Assembly: GCF_019097595.1 (NCBI RefSeq)
Contig: NC_080711.1
Coordinates: 14,407,428 to 14,471,427, forward strand
DNA length: 64,000 nt
DNA from: Hemibagrus wyckioides
Taxonomy: Eukaryota; Chordata; Actinopteri; Siluriformes; Bagridae
Reading direction: 5' to 3'
Below are positions 1 to 52,639 of this stretch, one piece after another; the stretch's first letter is position 1, and every line of letters starts with the position of its first letter. The notes beneath the pieces were generated by a model. It worked only from the letters and a program-made list of their open reading frames with translations, had not been told where the DNA came from and did not search any database. A program made the position numbers and the translations under genes.

Positions 1-2240
1 CACAGCTGTAAACCTAGAAAAGCTCCATGTATTGTTCATTAATAAATTTAAAAAAAAAAAACAAGCTCATTGTTGGCAAAGCACTATGGTAAAAGAATAT
101 AACCCTTAATCTCCACCATATAAACATAAAAATGTATCAAAATACTGGATTTATTTCAGCCTTTGTTTGTTTGTTCATTTGTATATTTTTATAATTATTT
201 CAGCAGCTGTAGTTGCAGTAAAAGGAGTGCTGAAAGTCTAGGATGCTGCATCACCCTCAGCATCCCTACTTCCCATGTCCTTGGGCCACATTACACATCA
301 AAGTCCAATGTCAAATGGGCCAGATTTTTAACAAAAAAAAACATTAATTTGCTGGACAAATAATTATCACATCAACATTTTCACTTAAATGCATTATCTG
401 CATCTGTCTTAAAGAAGTACAGAAAGTAAAGAAATACATATTACTTAATGCACAAACGAATTAAACAAGAGTGTATTTCATTCCAAGAAAAGTGCTACAA
501 CTTGGAACTGAAATGGATTTCATTGAGATTATATGTCTTTTTTAGCTTGCTAATAAGGAATTACCATTAGAATATTTTATGAGTAGCTGAGTTTATTGTG
601 CCCTGAGCTGCTTTGCCCTCTGATTGAATAGGTCTTTTTTCCTAAATCATTTACTTCATTAACTGTCTACACAACAAGGTCTGCAGACTACATGCTCGAC
701 AGCCCTGATTTAATATTTTGGGCAAACCTCAAGGTAAACAGGCTTTTGTCATAGAGTGAAGCTAACTTGAATGCTAGAAACTACAATAAACAAGATTCAA
801 GGACCTGCATTTTTGCAGAAAACTGCTTGAATTTCTGAAATTGCAAGCACAGGATTCTTCTTTTAAACTATTACCAGTGAAGACACATATGTAATTATTT
901 TCTAGCATAGCTGTACTTGTGTTTGACATACATTAATGGAAGAGGGCTTTGACTGAATGGGTGTAGTGATGACGCCACAAGAAGCACCTTGGCCCAAATC
1001 TGCAGAAAATCTATGTAATTCCAGGAGAAGCTTTTCAGAATATTGTGGAGTTTGCTTGATTTTGCTTTCATATCTGTGATTGCAAAATCACAAAATTTCA
1101 TAGGGACTGATAGTTAAAGTGAAGCAGATTTTAGGATTCTGAAGGGTATTTTAGCAGCGTCTTTGTTGTTGGTTCGTGATTGTAGTCAGGAATCTTTTTG
1201 TGTCAGTATAATCAAGACCATATTGTGGCACAACAACCGATACAAAATACAAAATGTGTCATTTCATTTGAGCTGTCTCTTTACTGTTTTAACAAGACAT
1301 GACTAGTGTGAGCGTTTATTTGCAAGTAATAATAATATACACAAAGACATGCCAAGACTAACTGACACACAAATACACATTTGAGACTAGCTACTTAATG
1401 ATTAACATTAGAATATGTAAACTTGTGAATGAACGTGGTTTGTGTAGCCTTGTTCGGCTAAGAGAGACTGCTGGACATGCTGGAGACTGCTAAGGATGAG
1501 TTGTTTGGTGCAGCATTTTAGGACATGGTGTTTATTAGAATGGTCTTTTATCAAGTAAAAAAAATGTTGCACTATTTACCACCCAAGCCTTCTCTTTCCA
1601 TCATACTATATTGCAGCCCGAGTCACGCTACATTACAGACTTTGACAATAATGGTAGCTGTGAATTATGGAGCCCTTCCTTTCCCCACAGTCGAGAAGGA
1701 AAAAGCATTGTGATAAACGGGTCATAGGATGAACTGCTGAAACAAACCAGAAGAAAAAACTGAAAACAGTGTTCTCTAGAAAAATATATAATAGTCACAT
1801 AATATAATTGTTCTTTTATCTGCGGTATGCTGGGAAACCTAAACAGAAACCACAGCCACAGTTTTGTGACCCAAAGACATCAATGGAAGTTGGGTGTCTT
1901 TTTTGCCAGAAATATTATTGGTGTCTTCTTACTTTTTTCAAACTGGGATTTTTCTAGGGGCAGGAATAATAAAAGGAGCCACTTCGTTTGAAAAGAGCTG
2001 CACTTTTTAGGGTATTCACCCAATATAAATGTAAATGGCATCAGTGTTGATGCTCCACATTTTAGTCATTTTAAAACCAGTAAATGGAATACAGTATCAA
2101 AAACATAAACGCACTGGCACTTCCCAGTTCCTTACAGACTGCACAGTGTAATGTTTTAAAGCTGATCAGATTCCTCTAAACAGAAATGACTTTTGCTTTT
2201 TTTTTCTCTCTCTCTCTTTCTATTTTTATATCTTTTCAAG
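1..2240 (+). other. mgat5b intron (3' part), AT-rich
   Basis: No exon of mgat5b is recognisable here. The stretch is AT-rich with poly-A and poly-T runs. Bases 800-1020 belong to a dispersed repeat also found at 42620-42845. The last 60 bases form a strong pyrimidine tract (2190-2240) feeding the acceptor at 2240. Confidence 0.6.
800..1020. repeat. dispersed repeat, copy 1 (unclassified)
   Basis: Aligns by eye with 42620-42845: shared blocks include ACCAGTGAAGACACATA, a TTTCTATGATAGCT-like stretch, CTTTGRCTGAATG and CTTGGCCCAARTCT, followed by GAAAATCT. Same orientation in both places. Family not recognised; no terminal repeats seen. Confidence 0.6.
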
Positions 2241-41310
<39,070 letters not shown>

Positions 41311-41675
41311 GCTTTATGCTACAGTTTGACCAAATCCTGGGCCAGATGAGGTGCAAAAAACATTAAGGCCTGATGATCTAATCTACTCATGCTTGAATAC
41401 AATGGATTCCTCAAGAAAGGAGAGATATAAGAAGCATATCAGAGCTGAGGTTGCACAAATTCAACATAATCAGATGTCTACAGAGTCCAGACCGCTTGAG
41501 CCAGCTTCAGGATCTGGATTTTGAGACTATCATTTTTCTTTTTTTTTTATGTAGATGGCAAAAATGGCTATTTTTCCACAGTTATTGTTTGAATAATGTT
41601 ATATCCAAATGCAAACAAAGCATTGAAACAACTGAAAATGCTGTTTATAATAAACAAATGTCGTAAAAGTGTGCT
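41311..41675 (+). other. mgat5b: mgat5b 3' UTR with candidate poly(A) signal
   Basis: No open frame continues past the stop. The first canonical AATAAA is at 41649-41654, about 340 bases downstream, so a short 3' UTR ending near 41670-41680 is likely. No transcript evidence is available, and a later end cannot be excluded. Confidence 0.55.
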
Positions 41676-42129
41676 GTTCACTGTTCTGTGGTATCCTAGC
41701 AAAATGACTTTTAAAGTGGTTTTTTGTTTTTATTCCTCAAGATTTTATCCGATATGTTACCCGAAGCCTGAAAACAGACTGAACACAGTGAGCATCATTG
41801 ATCAGTATATCCATATAAGTTGTGTGTAAATGTTTGGGTAAGAACAAGAGAAATTAAAATTTCCACTGGATTTACAAATGTTTTGGAAATGCTGATTTTC
41901 TTTATCCTCACATGAATGTTGTTGAATGATGTTCACACATAATTACCAGGCGTATGCATGGCACAACAAAACACACGAAACTCCATAAAAGGCAAAGCTA
42001 TACACAGAGTATACAGCAAAAAAAAGACTTTAATGTGTATATTAATAGAAATATACGCATATTATATATACAAATATCGTTAAAATGCTATAATAGCACT
42101 GAAAAGACAAATTACAGGAAAAAATGGCT

Positions 42130-42545
42130 TAGCTGTAAGTTAAGTGAGGCGAAAAGAAAATGGTGTGACATGAAAATGGAGGAGAACAAAGATCTGCACT
42201 GTACCACGATGATAAAGCTCAGCCAGCACATCACACAGGATCGCTCTTTTTAAATTGCTTTAAGTGTCTCGGCTGATACTCTGAACTGTTGCACAGTATG
42301 AAAAGAGGATGCTGTGGCAAATGAAACCGATTTTACAAGGATTTTGTCCTATCATACCGGTCTTTAAACCTTCTTTCCCTTGTGAGCACAGTGAGTGAGC
42401 TATCCCTACCATCAGCTGAAACAGACCAGCCCACAACCCATCCATGGCAGCATTTTTTGTTATATTTGAATGATTCATTTTCTTTGCCTTCATTTATAGA
42501 TTTGTGTTAGCTCAATTTCATTATTTTTCAATAAACATAATTTAA
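42130..42545. repeat. dispersed repeat D, copy 1 (unclassified)
   Basis: Shares AATGGTGTGACATGAAAATG, GAGAACAAAGATCTGCACTG, a T-rich TTTAAATTGCTTTA block and the TTCATTTTCTTTG end with 46770-47140. Confidence 0.6.
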
Positions 42546-42619
42546 TAACATCTTTAATTAATGGCTAAAATAAAATTTAAAAAATGAACGGTTTTCACAA
42601 AATTTTTAATTTGAATTTT

Positions 42620-42845
42620 GTGCTTTTTTTTTGCAAAATTCTTGAATTTTAAAAAAATTGTTGAATTGGTGAAACTGCAAGCAATTATATTTCTTTTAAA
42701 CAACTACCAGTGAAGACACATAAGAAATTACTTTCTATGATAGCTTTACTCATGTTCGATGGACATAAATCGAAGAGAGCTTTGGCTGAATGCATGTTTT
42801 GATGTCATATGAAACATCTTGGCCCAAGTCTAAGGAAAATCTCTG
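42620..42845. repeat. dispersed repeat, second copy of 800-1020
   Basis: CTACCAGTGAAGACACATAA, GGCTGAATGC and CATCTTGGCCCAAGTCT match copy 1. It lies directly after dispersed repeat D and is cut at its 3' side by a SINE-like insertion at 42850. Confidence 0.6.
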
Positions 42846-42849
42846 TTGT

Positions 42850-43030
42850 TGGAGCGTCTTTCAGCTGCTCCCTACAGTAGGTGTGTGAGGGGTCAACACA
42901 GCGGACCGACCAGTCTGCACAAAAATTTGGCACAGTTTTTTTTCGGGCTTGGGACCTGCACTGCATCCACTGGCTGGGAATCAAACCCGGGCCTTCCACA
43001 TGGCAACCTACCACTGAGCCACCAGTGCCC
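42850..43030 (-). repeat. tRNA-headed SINE, antisense
   Basis: Minus strand begins GGGCACTGGTGGCTCAGTGG (A-box) and has GGCCCGGGTTTGATTCCCAG (B-box), then a body ending in GGAGCAGCTGAAAGACGCTCC-like sequence. The head keeps near-consensus RNA polymerase III boxes. A body fragment of the same family is at 62441-62533. Confidence 0.75.
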
Positions 43031-44665
43031 TATAGTGTAAGTTGCAAAAATCCTGGAAGAACTGGTGAACCTGCATGAGGATCTGTTTCTGATCGAGACT
43101 ACAAAACTTTCTACTATTCACTACCAAAAGATGTAAATATATTAACAATTAATTATTTAAAACTGACAATATAATCCATATATAAGTACAGTAATCCTTG
43201 TGAAATATGTGATTTGAGGCTGATCAAATGAGGTCTACATTTATAGTGCATATATTTATATTTTTTATGCATATATTTACACACATTCAGGAGCACAAGT
43301 AAGATATAAACATTTTTTTGTGTAAATGCTTCTACGGTCAGTTTACACTTTGTTTTGCATCCATCTTGATAAATGAAGCCCAGTGTGAGTAAAATGTGGA
43401 TTACTCCATTTCAGCACAGTTGTAAAATGGCATCGAATGCAATCGAGTTCATCTTTCATTTTTAATTTTTTGTGTGAAGCAACATTGTAAGATCTGTACA
43501 CTCTACACCAGATTAGTGTTCATAGGGCTACATGCAAAATATTTACAAAAGCCCTTTATGACTCTGAAATAAAACTGCGTATATCTATATATAAACATGA
43601 AGGCTTATTTGATGTGATATCAGCTGTCATACAGAATATAAAGTTTGATGTAAACTTGACATAATCAAATCAAGTTACAGAATTGTGTAGACATAAGGTG
43701 GTGCTGATATTTTCTTGGCTCCCTTGTGTTGCCATGCCATGTTGTTGTCAAACAGTTGGATGTAATAGCAGTGCTGAGTTTATTAATAGTTAACAATAAA
43801 TAAAATAATGAAAAGAAAAAAAAATATTATAAGGCTTTAAAAACCAGCACAAACTAGTCAAATCCCAACCCTAACCCTAGATGGAACAAGATAAAAACTA
43901 GGCAAGATATTAGGCAGATAAGATTCAGTAATATTACACAGGCATGAATGATGAAGTGAGACTTCACACATTACACTGAACAGGCCAGAGTATATCCAGG
44001 TTATGCACTAATTGGAAAGAAGTATATTTGATTAGACGTGCACTGACTGTGAGCAGGGATTGGTTGCTGGTAGGTCACATGGTGGTTGATCACATAACAG
44101 TCTGTCAGAATTTTTCAGCTGATGTGCTCATACAGTAGGTGGTTCGACTGTTTTGGAGTTATTTCAGTAATAGCCAACTGAGTCATGACAATGTCACAGC
44201 CAAACTTGCTCTAATTTGAGATTAATAAACTGAACCTCACTTTATTTGAAGATTGAAAGGTTTTGGACTGTTCAAAATTTAAAACCTTCCTGGTAAATAA
44301 ATGCTTTTGTTTTTACAATATGCAACTGCTCAGCATTCTTGAGAGATGCTGCTCTGGTTGAAGTTAATAAAATATAGCATATAGAACAAGACCATAGGTG
44401 TGTTCTCCGTGTATTTTGTTATCAAAGCTATGTATAATTACCATGGCCTTGATAGTGTTAAGATAATAGCTACAACCCATAGTTTCATAGTCATAGCTCA
44501 CAAATCAGTCACTTGTCCACCTTTATTACTGGCACTGATCTAGTATTGCTTTGATCACATTGATAGTATTTCATCTCCATTGGCTTCATTTCAAATTTCA
44601 TACTGAATCAAGACACACAAGATGTTCCAAATGGCTGTAATATTTAGCTTGTAATAAATAAAATG

Positions 44666-44773
<108 letters not shown>

Positions 44774-44867
44774 ATTTATTGTTGTTGTTGTTGTTGTTAT
44801 TATAACCAAAAGTCTAAAGACATTTATTCCCATATTGTTATTAGACATTAATCATCCATCCATTGTC

Positions 44868-45005
44868 TATACCCGCTTATTCCTAATTAGGGTCACGGGG
44901 GTCTGCTGGAGCCTATCCCAGCACACACAGGGTGAAAGGCAGAGGTACACCCTGGACAGGTCACCAGTCCATCACAGGGTCAATTAGACAATTGTAGGTA
45001 ATTAT
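44868..45005 (-). repeat. SINE-like repeat (family of 10415), antisense
   Basis: CATCCATCCATTGTCTATAC, GGGTCACGGGGGTCTGCTGG, GCCTATCCCAGCACACACAG and TACACCCTGGACAGGTCACC. The head with the polymerase III boxes is missing. Confidence 0.65.
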
Positions 45006-46029
45006 ACAAATTCCACAACAACGATACATTTACTGACTGTCATCATTTCCAACCAAATTAGAAAACTAAAAAATATCTCTTAACACTCCATTAGTCCTGA
45101 ATACCTTTTCCACCAACTGATAAGTGAGATTGTGTTTATTGATGATAATTCACTGTAATAATCAATAAGGTTCTGACTTAACCAGGAGTACACTAGAGTT
45201 AAGTATCAGTTGTCATGATGTTCTAAAATGTGGACTGGAAATCAAAATAAATTAAAATTACTTGTTTCTGTTCTAAAACAGAAATCGGACCCTACTTACA
45301 CTGCAGAGTTTCTCCTCTTCTCTTGTGTGTTTTCTAACTGAGGAAAGAGGAAATCTGCTGAGAAAACGAGGTACACTTGCTGACAAATGAAGAACCATCT
45401 GGGAGAATACATTATATATTTACATTAATACATTATTTATAGCACAAACAGAAGGATCCTTTCAATTTACAGCAATGCTGGATTTAAATATTTGTATTAC
45501 ATTTCTGTATTATGTTTCTACAGTGTCTCCTTCTCCAGCAGAATGTGTTTCCCTTAGCGACTGCAGGTTTGCAGGCAGAAAAAGCCACAAAGAATAAAAA
45601 ATGTAATGTATTTAAAATGCAAGGTTTCTTTTAACCTATAGTAGACTTTTTTATTTCATCATCTGTATTGTTATATCTGAATGCTAATTATTATTAGAAC
45701 TATTTCAGCCTTTCTTTTTTACAAGTCTACTCATATTTTCTCCCAGCAGGACCAATTAAACTGTGCTCCAGGCCCAGATGTAGGAGTAATTTGAGGTAAA
45801 GCCTAAAGGCTAAACTTCCAAAAATAGGTAGAAACGTAGAAAAAAAAATCCAGTAGACACACATCAGCATTTCTATCTAATGAAAATCGTTTGATGCCAA
45901 AGCCAGATATTGCCAGATCATTAAAAAAACTATGTGGACAGGTAGACAGGGCAGGCACACAATTTGCTGCTTGTCAGAGAACTCCACAGAGCTTGTCTGT
46001 AGTTAGATAAATGACTAAAGCAGAGTCTG

Positions 46030-46503
46030 CTACTGTCCTTCCTTGATATTCAGCCTCATTTATCAATCTTATAGTAAATGTTTGCATGAGCTAGGTGACC
46101 CAGAATATATCTCTGATCGCCTCTATCCATATTCTGCTCCCAGGTCATCAAACCAGTTACTTTTTAAGGTCCCACATTCACACTTAAAGTCTAAAGGATA
46201 TATGGCTTTCTTAGTTGCTGTACCTACGACCTGGGACAGCCCCCCCCTTAGGTCTGCCTTTTCCATTACCACATTGAATTCTAGTTTAAAAGTCCATTTT
46301 TATTCCACAGCACTCCTAAAATCCTAATAGTAACACTGAAGGTTTTTTTTATGATCAACTCATAGATCATTGTCATAATAACTACTAAGATTTTAATTTA
46401 CTGCAAGTATTTTTACTGTATTTAATGCTGCCTCCAATTGTAAAGTACTTTGGCCAACCTCTTGTTTTTTGCTATATAAATAAATTTGACTTGACTTGAC
46501 TTA
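46030..46503 (+). mobile_element. LINE 3' end with reverse transcriptase C-terminus scrap
   Basis: Open frame 46043-46327 contains DRLYPYSAPRSSNQLL, KSKGYMAFLVAVPTTWDSPP and LNSSLKVHFYSTAL. These match the conserved C-terminal end of fish non-LTR polyproteins (P-Y-S-P-x-R-x-LRS, RAF, PxLWNxLP and LKxxLF motifs). A 3' UTR follows, ending in TTGACTTGACTTGACTT (46487-46503), a typical LINE tail. 5' truncated, as usual for LINEs. Confidence 0.75.
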
Positions 46504-46769
46504 AGCCACCAGATTTACAGAAGTTTATACTCACAGACATATCTTGAGCATGTGTAAAATGCATAGTGTGTTCTGGACTGTAAATTGCATTTACTAACAC
46601 CTATGAAAAGCCACCAAAGTTCAAACGCACAGAGGGCTGGAAACACGAAATGCAAAAGTGGAAGGTATTTTGACTCTATACCAATACCAACCTATACCAA
46701 TAAAAATCTTTACAGTAAGAGCAGCTGAAAAGGTCTAACTCTAGATCCGACTCAAATTACAGAAAAGCT

Positions 46770-47140
46770 GAATTAGGTGTGAATTAAGTGAGGTGAAAAT
46801 AAAATGGTGTGACATGAAAATGGAGAAAAAAAATCTACACTGTACCCAGATGATCAGAGACCGCAAGCATGTCACTGGGAAACTGGTATTTTTTTATTTG
46901 CTTTAGGTGCCAACATGCTGGATCAAAAGTGACAAACGGAACCAATTTAATATTTGTATTATATATTTATATTGCCTTATTTGTTTACAGCTTTCAGATG
47001 TGCACACCAGTCCATCTTCCATTTACCCAGCAGCATTTTGTCATTATTGTCAGCTTTTGTCATGAATGAATAGTTTTCATTTATGGGTTTGTTTTGGCTC
47101 GTTTTCTTTATTTTCCATATTCTTTACTAATTGTGAATTA
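46770..47140. repeat. dispersed repeat D, copy 2
   Basis: AAATGGTGTGACATGAAAAT and CACTGTACCCAGATGAT align with copy 1 at 42130. More AT-rich in the second half. Confidence 0.6.
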
Positions 47141-47219
47141 AGTAAAATGTTTTTGTAATTAATACAAAAGTCAGTGTACTTTGTCAAATGCAATTTTTAA
47201 ACAATGCCATTGTCAAGTC

Positions 47220-47640
47220 CAGTATGAGGGCTAGACATGATCAAGTCTAAATAAAACTGATACAGAGTCAAGATCAAGACCAAGTCCATTAAAAGCTTTT
47301 TGAGGCCAAACCTCCACTTCAGCTAACTGGCTTTATTCACGCATTGCGCCAATGATAAGGCTTGGTTTTCTACAAGGAAATGGATATAATCAAATTTTGT
47401 GCAACAAGAAAGAAATGATACTGTAACACAAACATTTCTGTACAAACTCTCATTCAAGACCAAGATCATATTTAGCATGGGAATAGATCAGTCTCAATTT
47501 GCCATGAACTAATTTTCTCCAATACAATTTCCACTGTGCTTGACCCTGATTGTGATCCTGGTCAAGGTGCTTGACTCACATAGCACAGGCTGATGAATTT
47601 TGAATTAGATGCAAATCTAATATCAAGACCAAAATATACC
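47220..47640. repeat. relative of the 5460-5840 repeat
   Basis: GTCAAGATCAAGACCAAGTC at the start and scattered CAAGACCAAGAT motifs, plus a GCGCCAATGATAAGGCTTGG block, resemble the 5460-5840 repeat. Weak homology. Confidence 0.4.
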
Positions 47641-50135
47641 AATATTAATAACAGCAGCAATGATTCGGCATGAAAGGCAAGTCGAAGCTTACACTGAGGA
47701 AGCGTTCAGTAGAGATACTGCCATATTTTGTTATGAATATCAAATAAATGATTTATCCAATAGACAGACATAATCCTTAATAATGTATTTCAATATACTG
47801 ATAAAATTAAAACCAAAGTAAAAAATCTTATCTCTCTGATACTTCTGTGTTAAACATTTCATGTTGTACAGGGACTCCACTGTAAAGATCAGGCTGATTT
47901 AATGGTGATTTTGTTCAGGTAAGTGAGGGAGCATGAGTACGGTTCAAAGTATAGCTGTGCATCTGGATTGCATCTCCTAAAAAGAATCAATAGTGTGAGT
48001 TTGCCTTAAATTTCTTATGGATCAAAGTTCGTCTCCAGTAGGTCTCCAGCAACTTGCTTTCATGAGTTATTCAATGGGCCTTAAGATGAAACAAAAGAAG
48101 TGCATTGTTCATGGGAGATGGATAAATAGAGGCATGTGAAAGAATAACATTTCTAATGAGTCATGCACAATAGTATGAAGCCATCTCTTTGCCTCAGGCA
48201 GCAGATACTCTGAAGAGATTTTATACAGTTGCAATGAGAAGACAAAGACATAGTCTATTCTCGATAGCATACGTTACATGAGAGAACTGTTTTTGTCTTA
48301 AAGTACTATTCGGAAAATTGCCTTGTTACGTCAACTCAAAACTACAACACCAAATGCAGCCAAATTCCCTTCATAGCTGAAATTCCTAACTGGGTCAAGA
48401 AGACTTCTAGCATTGCCAGAACTGTCTTTTAGCTTCAAGCTATAATTAGCCAGAAAAAAAAAGCCTCCCTCTGTTTTTCTTCAAAAAGGATTTTAGTGTC
48501 ATGCCAATCCAAAAGCAATTATGCTTAGCTTTTGATACAAATACGTCTTGCCACTGGAAAGTAAATGCATGTACCTTAAAGCACTCATGGATAATGGAGT
48601 GCTATGAATCATAGTTAGTGAGGAGGTATTGCTTTCTCCCAAAACACGGAAAACTAAAGAATACAGTCATTTTCATATGATTAAAGAGACTTTTAAAATT
48701 TGTCACTGCACTACACTGCAGTAAGTCCTGCCTAAAGCCATTATTCAAACAGCATAAGAGTTACAGGAGTATAGCCTAAATGTTACATTGAAAAAGACTC
48801 CATTCAATAGAATAGCTTTTCAACACAGGAAATAGTTAAACATAAATCCATGGTTCTACTCAGAGTGGAGGACAGAGCAAAGGGAAACCCACTAACCAGC
48901 TGAGGAGCAAATTTGGAATAATATTGAACAGAGCAGAAATTCAAAAACCAGAAATGACCAAAACACCATGACAGACTACATATTAATATGGTGTGACACA
49001 CATGAGCTTGATGTTGCTGCCAGAACACTGCAAACCACAACTCAATCTTGATAAGACTGTAGCTCTGGCATGGCAGAAACTTTAAAGCTGGAGTGAAGCA
49101 GACCCAAAACTGAAAAGCTTTACAAGCATTAAAGTTTGACTGGTTACATTTTGGGTCTTTTGTTGTTGTTATATGAATTATAAATGTAATGACATTTTTA
49201 AATAACCCAGCTTTAATATATACTGCTTTAGCAGTGAGTTTGGACAAAATTCTGTACAATACAGGCAATTCCCTTGAGAAAATACCGTCACGCTGGTGAA
49301 AATGCAAAACCACAAAGCTTAAATGGATCAGACTTTGGGACAGACATCAGCTTTACTTTGGAACCTTTTTATGCTTTCACTGTCAATGACTTTACAAACT
49401 GAACATGTCACGTTAATGAAATGTTTATGCAAAAATGCTCATTCAAAACAGCCTCTCTGTTCAGCTTTCCAACACAAATAGTAGATTTTATTGTGTTTAA
49501 TCAACATGGCTGGAATCAATGTATATTCTCCTTGTAACGTCCTCAGTGAAGTGAAGGCCGATGCCTCCACAGTCTCCTGGATCATGGGAAATCTGACTGA
49601 TAAAAAAGAGGTTGAAAAGCTTCAAACTGTGGAGGTTCTGAGCTACCCCAAGGAACTGCCCTGTCTCCTTAACTCTCCGTGAGCCTACATGAACAGCAGT
49701 GACTCAGGACTTAGGTCTGCCAAACACCTCAATAAACGGGTCAGAAAGGTCAGCACCAATATAGCACTGAATCCAAACATATAACAGGCAGTGACTAAGA
49801 AGAGGTTTGGAAAATATTTTGAACAATTCTGCTCATTCTCCTCCATGTCATGATACCACATCCGATTCATTCCACCCAAATGCTTAATTTGAGAATTTCT
49901 ACAGCTTTTGCTATCAGAATCCATTATAATTACTCAGATGACAGCATGATGCCCTACCACCTGTTTCTCAGAGAAGATGATAAGACAATAAATATTATAG
50001 TAAAACTACTATAAAATGTAAACATAATAGTTTGTCCAATTTGTCCCATATGTGTATCTCATGCCATTATGAATGTCACTCTGTTATTCTGTTACTGTAC
50101 ATACTGCACAATAATACAACATATATTCTTGTATA

Positions 50136-50194
50136 GCATAGCATTAATTAGCTGCATAAATAATTATATGTACTGTAAATGGAAGGTCCTTACA

Positions 50195-50240
<46 letters not shown>

Positions 50241-50327
50241 CATAGTATAACATCAATTAACTGCAATAATAATTACATCAATAGAACAGCCTCACAAGGT
50301 GCAAGTGTGTGTGTGTGTGTGTGTGTA
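50136..50327. repeat. imperfect tandem duplication with two TG runs
   Basis: Two about 95-base units (50136-50239 and 50240-50327). Both carry GCATAG..TAAY..CAATTAACTGC-type sequence, an AATAATTA block, CACAAGGTG or TACAAGGTG, then a TG microsatellite (50197-50239, 50305-50326). Confidence 0.7.
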
Positions 50328-50899
50328 GTCAACCTTTTAGCTTGTGTGGCTCTATTGGTATCTGTATGAGCGAACTCCTCATACCACTATAAGAGATAAT
50401 GGGTATAAAAGAAATTCTGACTAATAATTAATCACATAAACTCAGCCTCCATCTTGTGCTCTGCGAGACTGCACTTTGGCACGCTGAGCTCTGCGAGTCC
50501 TGCCCTCTTGTTTCATTAGAAAGGGTAATATGAAATAGAAGGCATTAATCATTTTGATTGATGGATCACAGAAGGGCATCTTTCATTTCATTTTTCATCT
50601 CAAAGTCTTTAGCTGATCTTCATCAATCTTTCATACACCAAGCAACCAACAACATAAAGGTATTTAAAGGCTAATAAGATGAACTGACTTTTGTTAAGAT
50701 GAGTTTGGATGAATTGAGTCCTTATGGGAGAGCCTTTTGTTCCTGCGCATTTATCTGCACTTGTTTCTGTCATAAATATTTAAGAATTGTAATCATAAGC
50801 AGCTGAAGAAGGACTTCTGTGTGAATATAAAAATTCAGCCAGGGTTAAAATGCTTAAAAGTACCCAGATATTCTTTGAGAATTGTACTTTTGCAGTAAT

Positions 50900-51760
50900 T
50901 AAAGAGTTGAGTCTCTACAAGCTTGGCACATTTTGACTTTGGCATAATCTTCAATTTCTTGATGCAAATATTCTGCAAATCAAATTAGATGGAGAATGTT
51001 TGTGTACAGAAACTTTCAGGTTATGCCATAATGTTTCAACTGGATATAAGATTGGGCTTTGATGCAATTCTTCTGGCTATAGGCCATTCCAAAACACAAC
51101 GTTTTCCAAAGACATTCCTTTATGGTTGTTACTCTGTCCTTTTGGCTCATATCTTGCTTTGTCTCATTGTCCTGTTGGAACATATATTTCAGCCTAAATG
51201 CAGATGTCTGGCTGACTAGAACAGGTTCTCCTCAACAATTTGCTTATATTTGGCTCCATTCATGTTGCCTGAGATTGCAACAAGCTGTCTAATTCCTCCT
51301 GCTGAAAAGCAACCTGGGTGTTGGGCTGTATTAGGTTTGTGCCAAAATGCTTTGGCTTTATACCAAATGGCTCAACTTTAGTCATATCACAAAATGAAAT
51401 CTTTTTCAAAAAGGCTTACAGATTTTCAAATATAGCCATGCTTTCCAAAGGGTCTAGATGATATCGTTGGGGTCTGCACTGGTTTTCCTATTTCAGCCAC
51501 TGAACTCCTTCAGTGTCATGACTGGACTCCTGGTCACTCCTCTGACTGTTGTCCTTCTTGCCTGAGCACTCTGATTGGCCTGATCTTGGTAGTGTCTGGG
51601 TTGTGGCATTTTTTTTTTCTTAAAATTTATTGCAATGGATATCACAAGTTTTGCTTAATAACCTTCTCTAGCATTCTTCCTCCTAACAGCTTCATCTTGA
51701 AACGAAGCTTCATCCTGGCCTACAGGACTGATCTGAAGTAGTTTACCAGTGAAAACTGTG
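50900..51760 (-). mobile_element. Tc1-like relic, heavily decayed
   Basis: GAGTCTCTACAAGCTTGGCA, AAATTAGATGGAGAATGTTT, AACTGGATATAAGATTGGGC, TTGTCCTGTTGGAACATAT and TTTGGCTCCATTCATGTTGC follow the order of a fish Tc1 transposase gene read antisense. Many stops; no terminal repeats found. Confidence 0.6.
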
Positions 51761-52639
51761 AAACCAAAGACAGAGATATTTATAGTGTAAGAATTAATAG
51801 TGCGTTAATGGTAATATTTATAGTGCAGGCATCAATGATGCAGTTCTTAGACTGTCTAATGACAAATTTAAGCATATCTTTAATTTTATATACTTTATAT
51901 ACTTTATCTCTTTAGCAAGACACTTCAAAATATATTATATTAAAAAAAAAATTCTTAATATTGACATGAGCGCAAAAGGAGAAATAATCACAGGTGCTCC
52001 ATCTTTACTCCTAACTGCTGAACCACTAAAATCTGTTCATACATTTCTAACACATAAAGCTTTTCTATTTTCTTTTACCATTATGTAACACATTATATAT
52101 TCTCTATTATAGATTCTCTTTCCATACAAACACACCTGCATCATACTGGCCTACGTAAATAGCTGAAGCTGATCTAAACAGTAAAAAAGCCTTCTGTCTG
52201 TAGAAGGTTAGCAGAAATCTGTCTGGTAATTAGAAGGTAAGGTGTATGATATGCTGTCCATGGACAGAAATAACTATAACAGCAGACATCTCATATAAGA
52301 TTGACAAGACTTGTTTATAAAAATGTATAAAAAAAAAACATGTTATGACCATGGAGGTGTGAGAAAAAGTAAGACAGAGTTACAGAATACATAAAAATGT
52401 ATTCAGATGCAGTAAGTTTTGTAAGTTTGTAATATACTTTTGTTTGTAATATACTTCTAACTGAACTACTTTGCTAGAATCAAAATAATCAGAATCAAAA
52501 TTACAAGTAGTCTTAAAAACAATGCTATAGTAATGTAAAAGAAGTGATGTTGCCATCCACACGCCTATTCCCATTAAGACACTCCCATTAAGCATGTAGT
52601 TTCCCTCTTCTTTGTCTTAGCCAGAGTTTCCAAAGCCTT

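Noticed and set aside
2193..2240. Extending the first exon upstream to the ATG at 2193
   Set aside because: The upstream part is a pyrimidine tract ending in TTTTCAAG, i.e. a splice acceptor, and mgat5b homology begins exactly at 2241.
48804..49313. 169-codon minus-strand open frame in intergenic DNA
   Set aside because: It is long for chance and repeat-free, but has no recognisable domain, no homologous neighbour exon and unremarkable composition. A protein search against fish would decide it.
49491..49682. 63-codon frame (MAGINVYSPCNVLSEVKADAS) as a gene
   Set aside because: Short, with no recognisable family and no splice context. Possibly a fragment of a retroelement, but this could not be supported.
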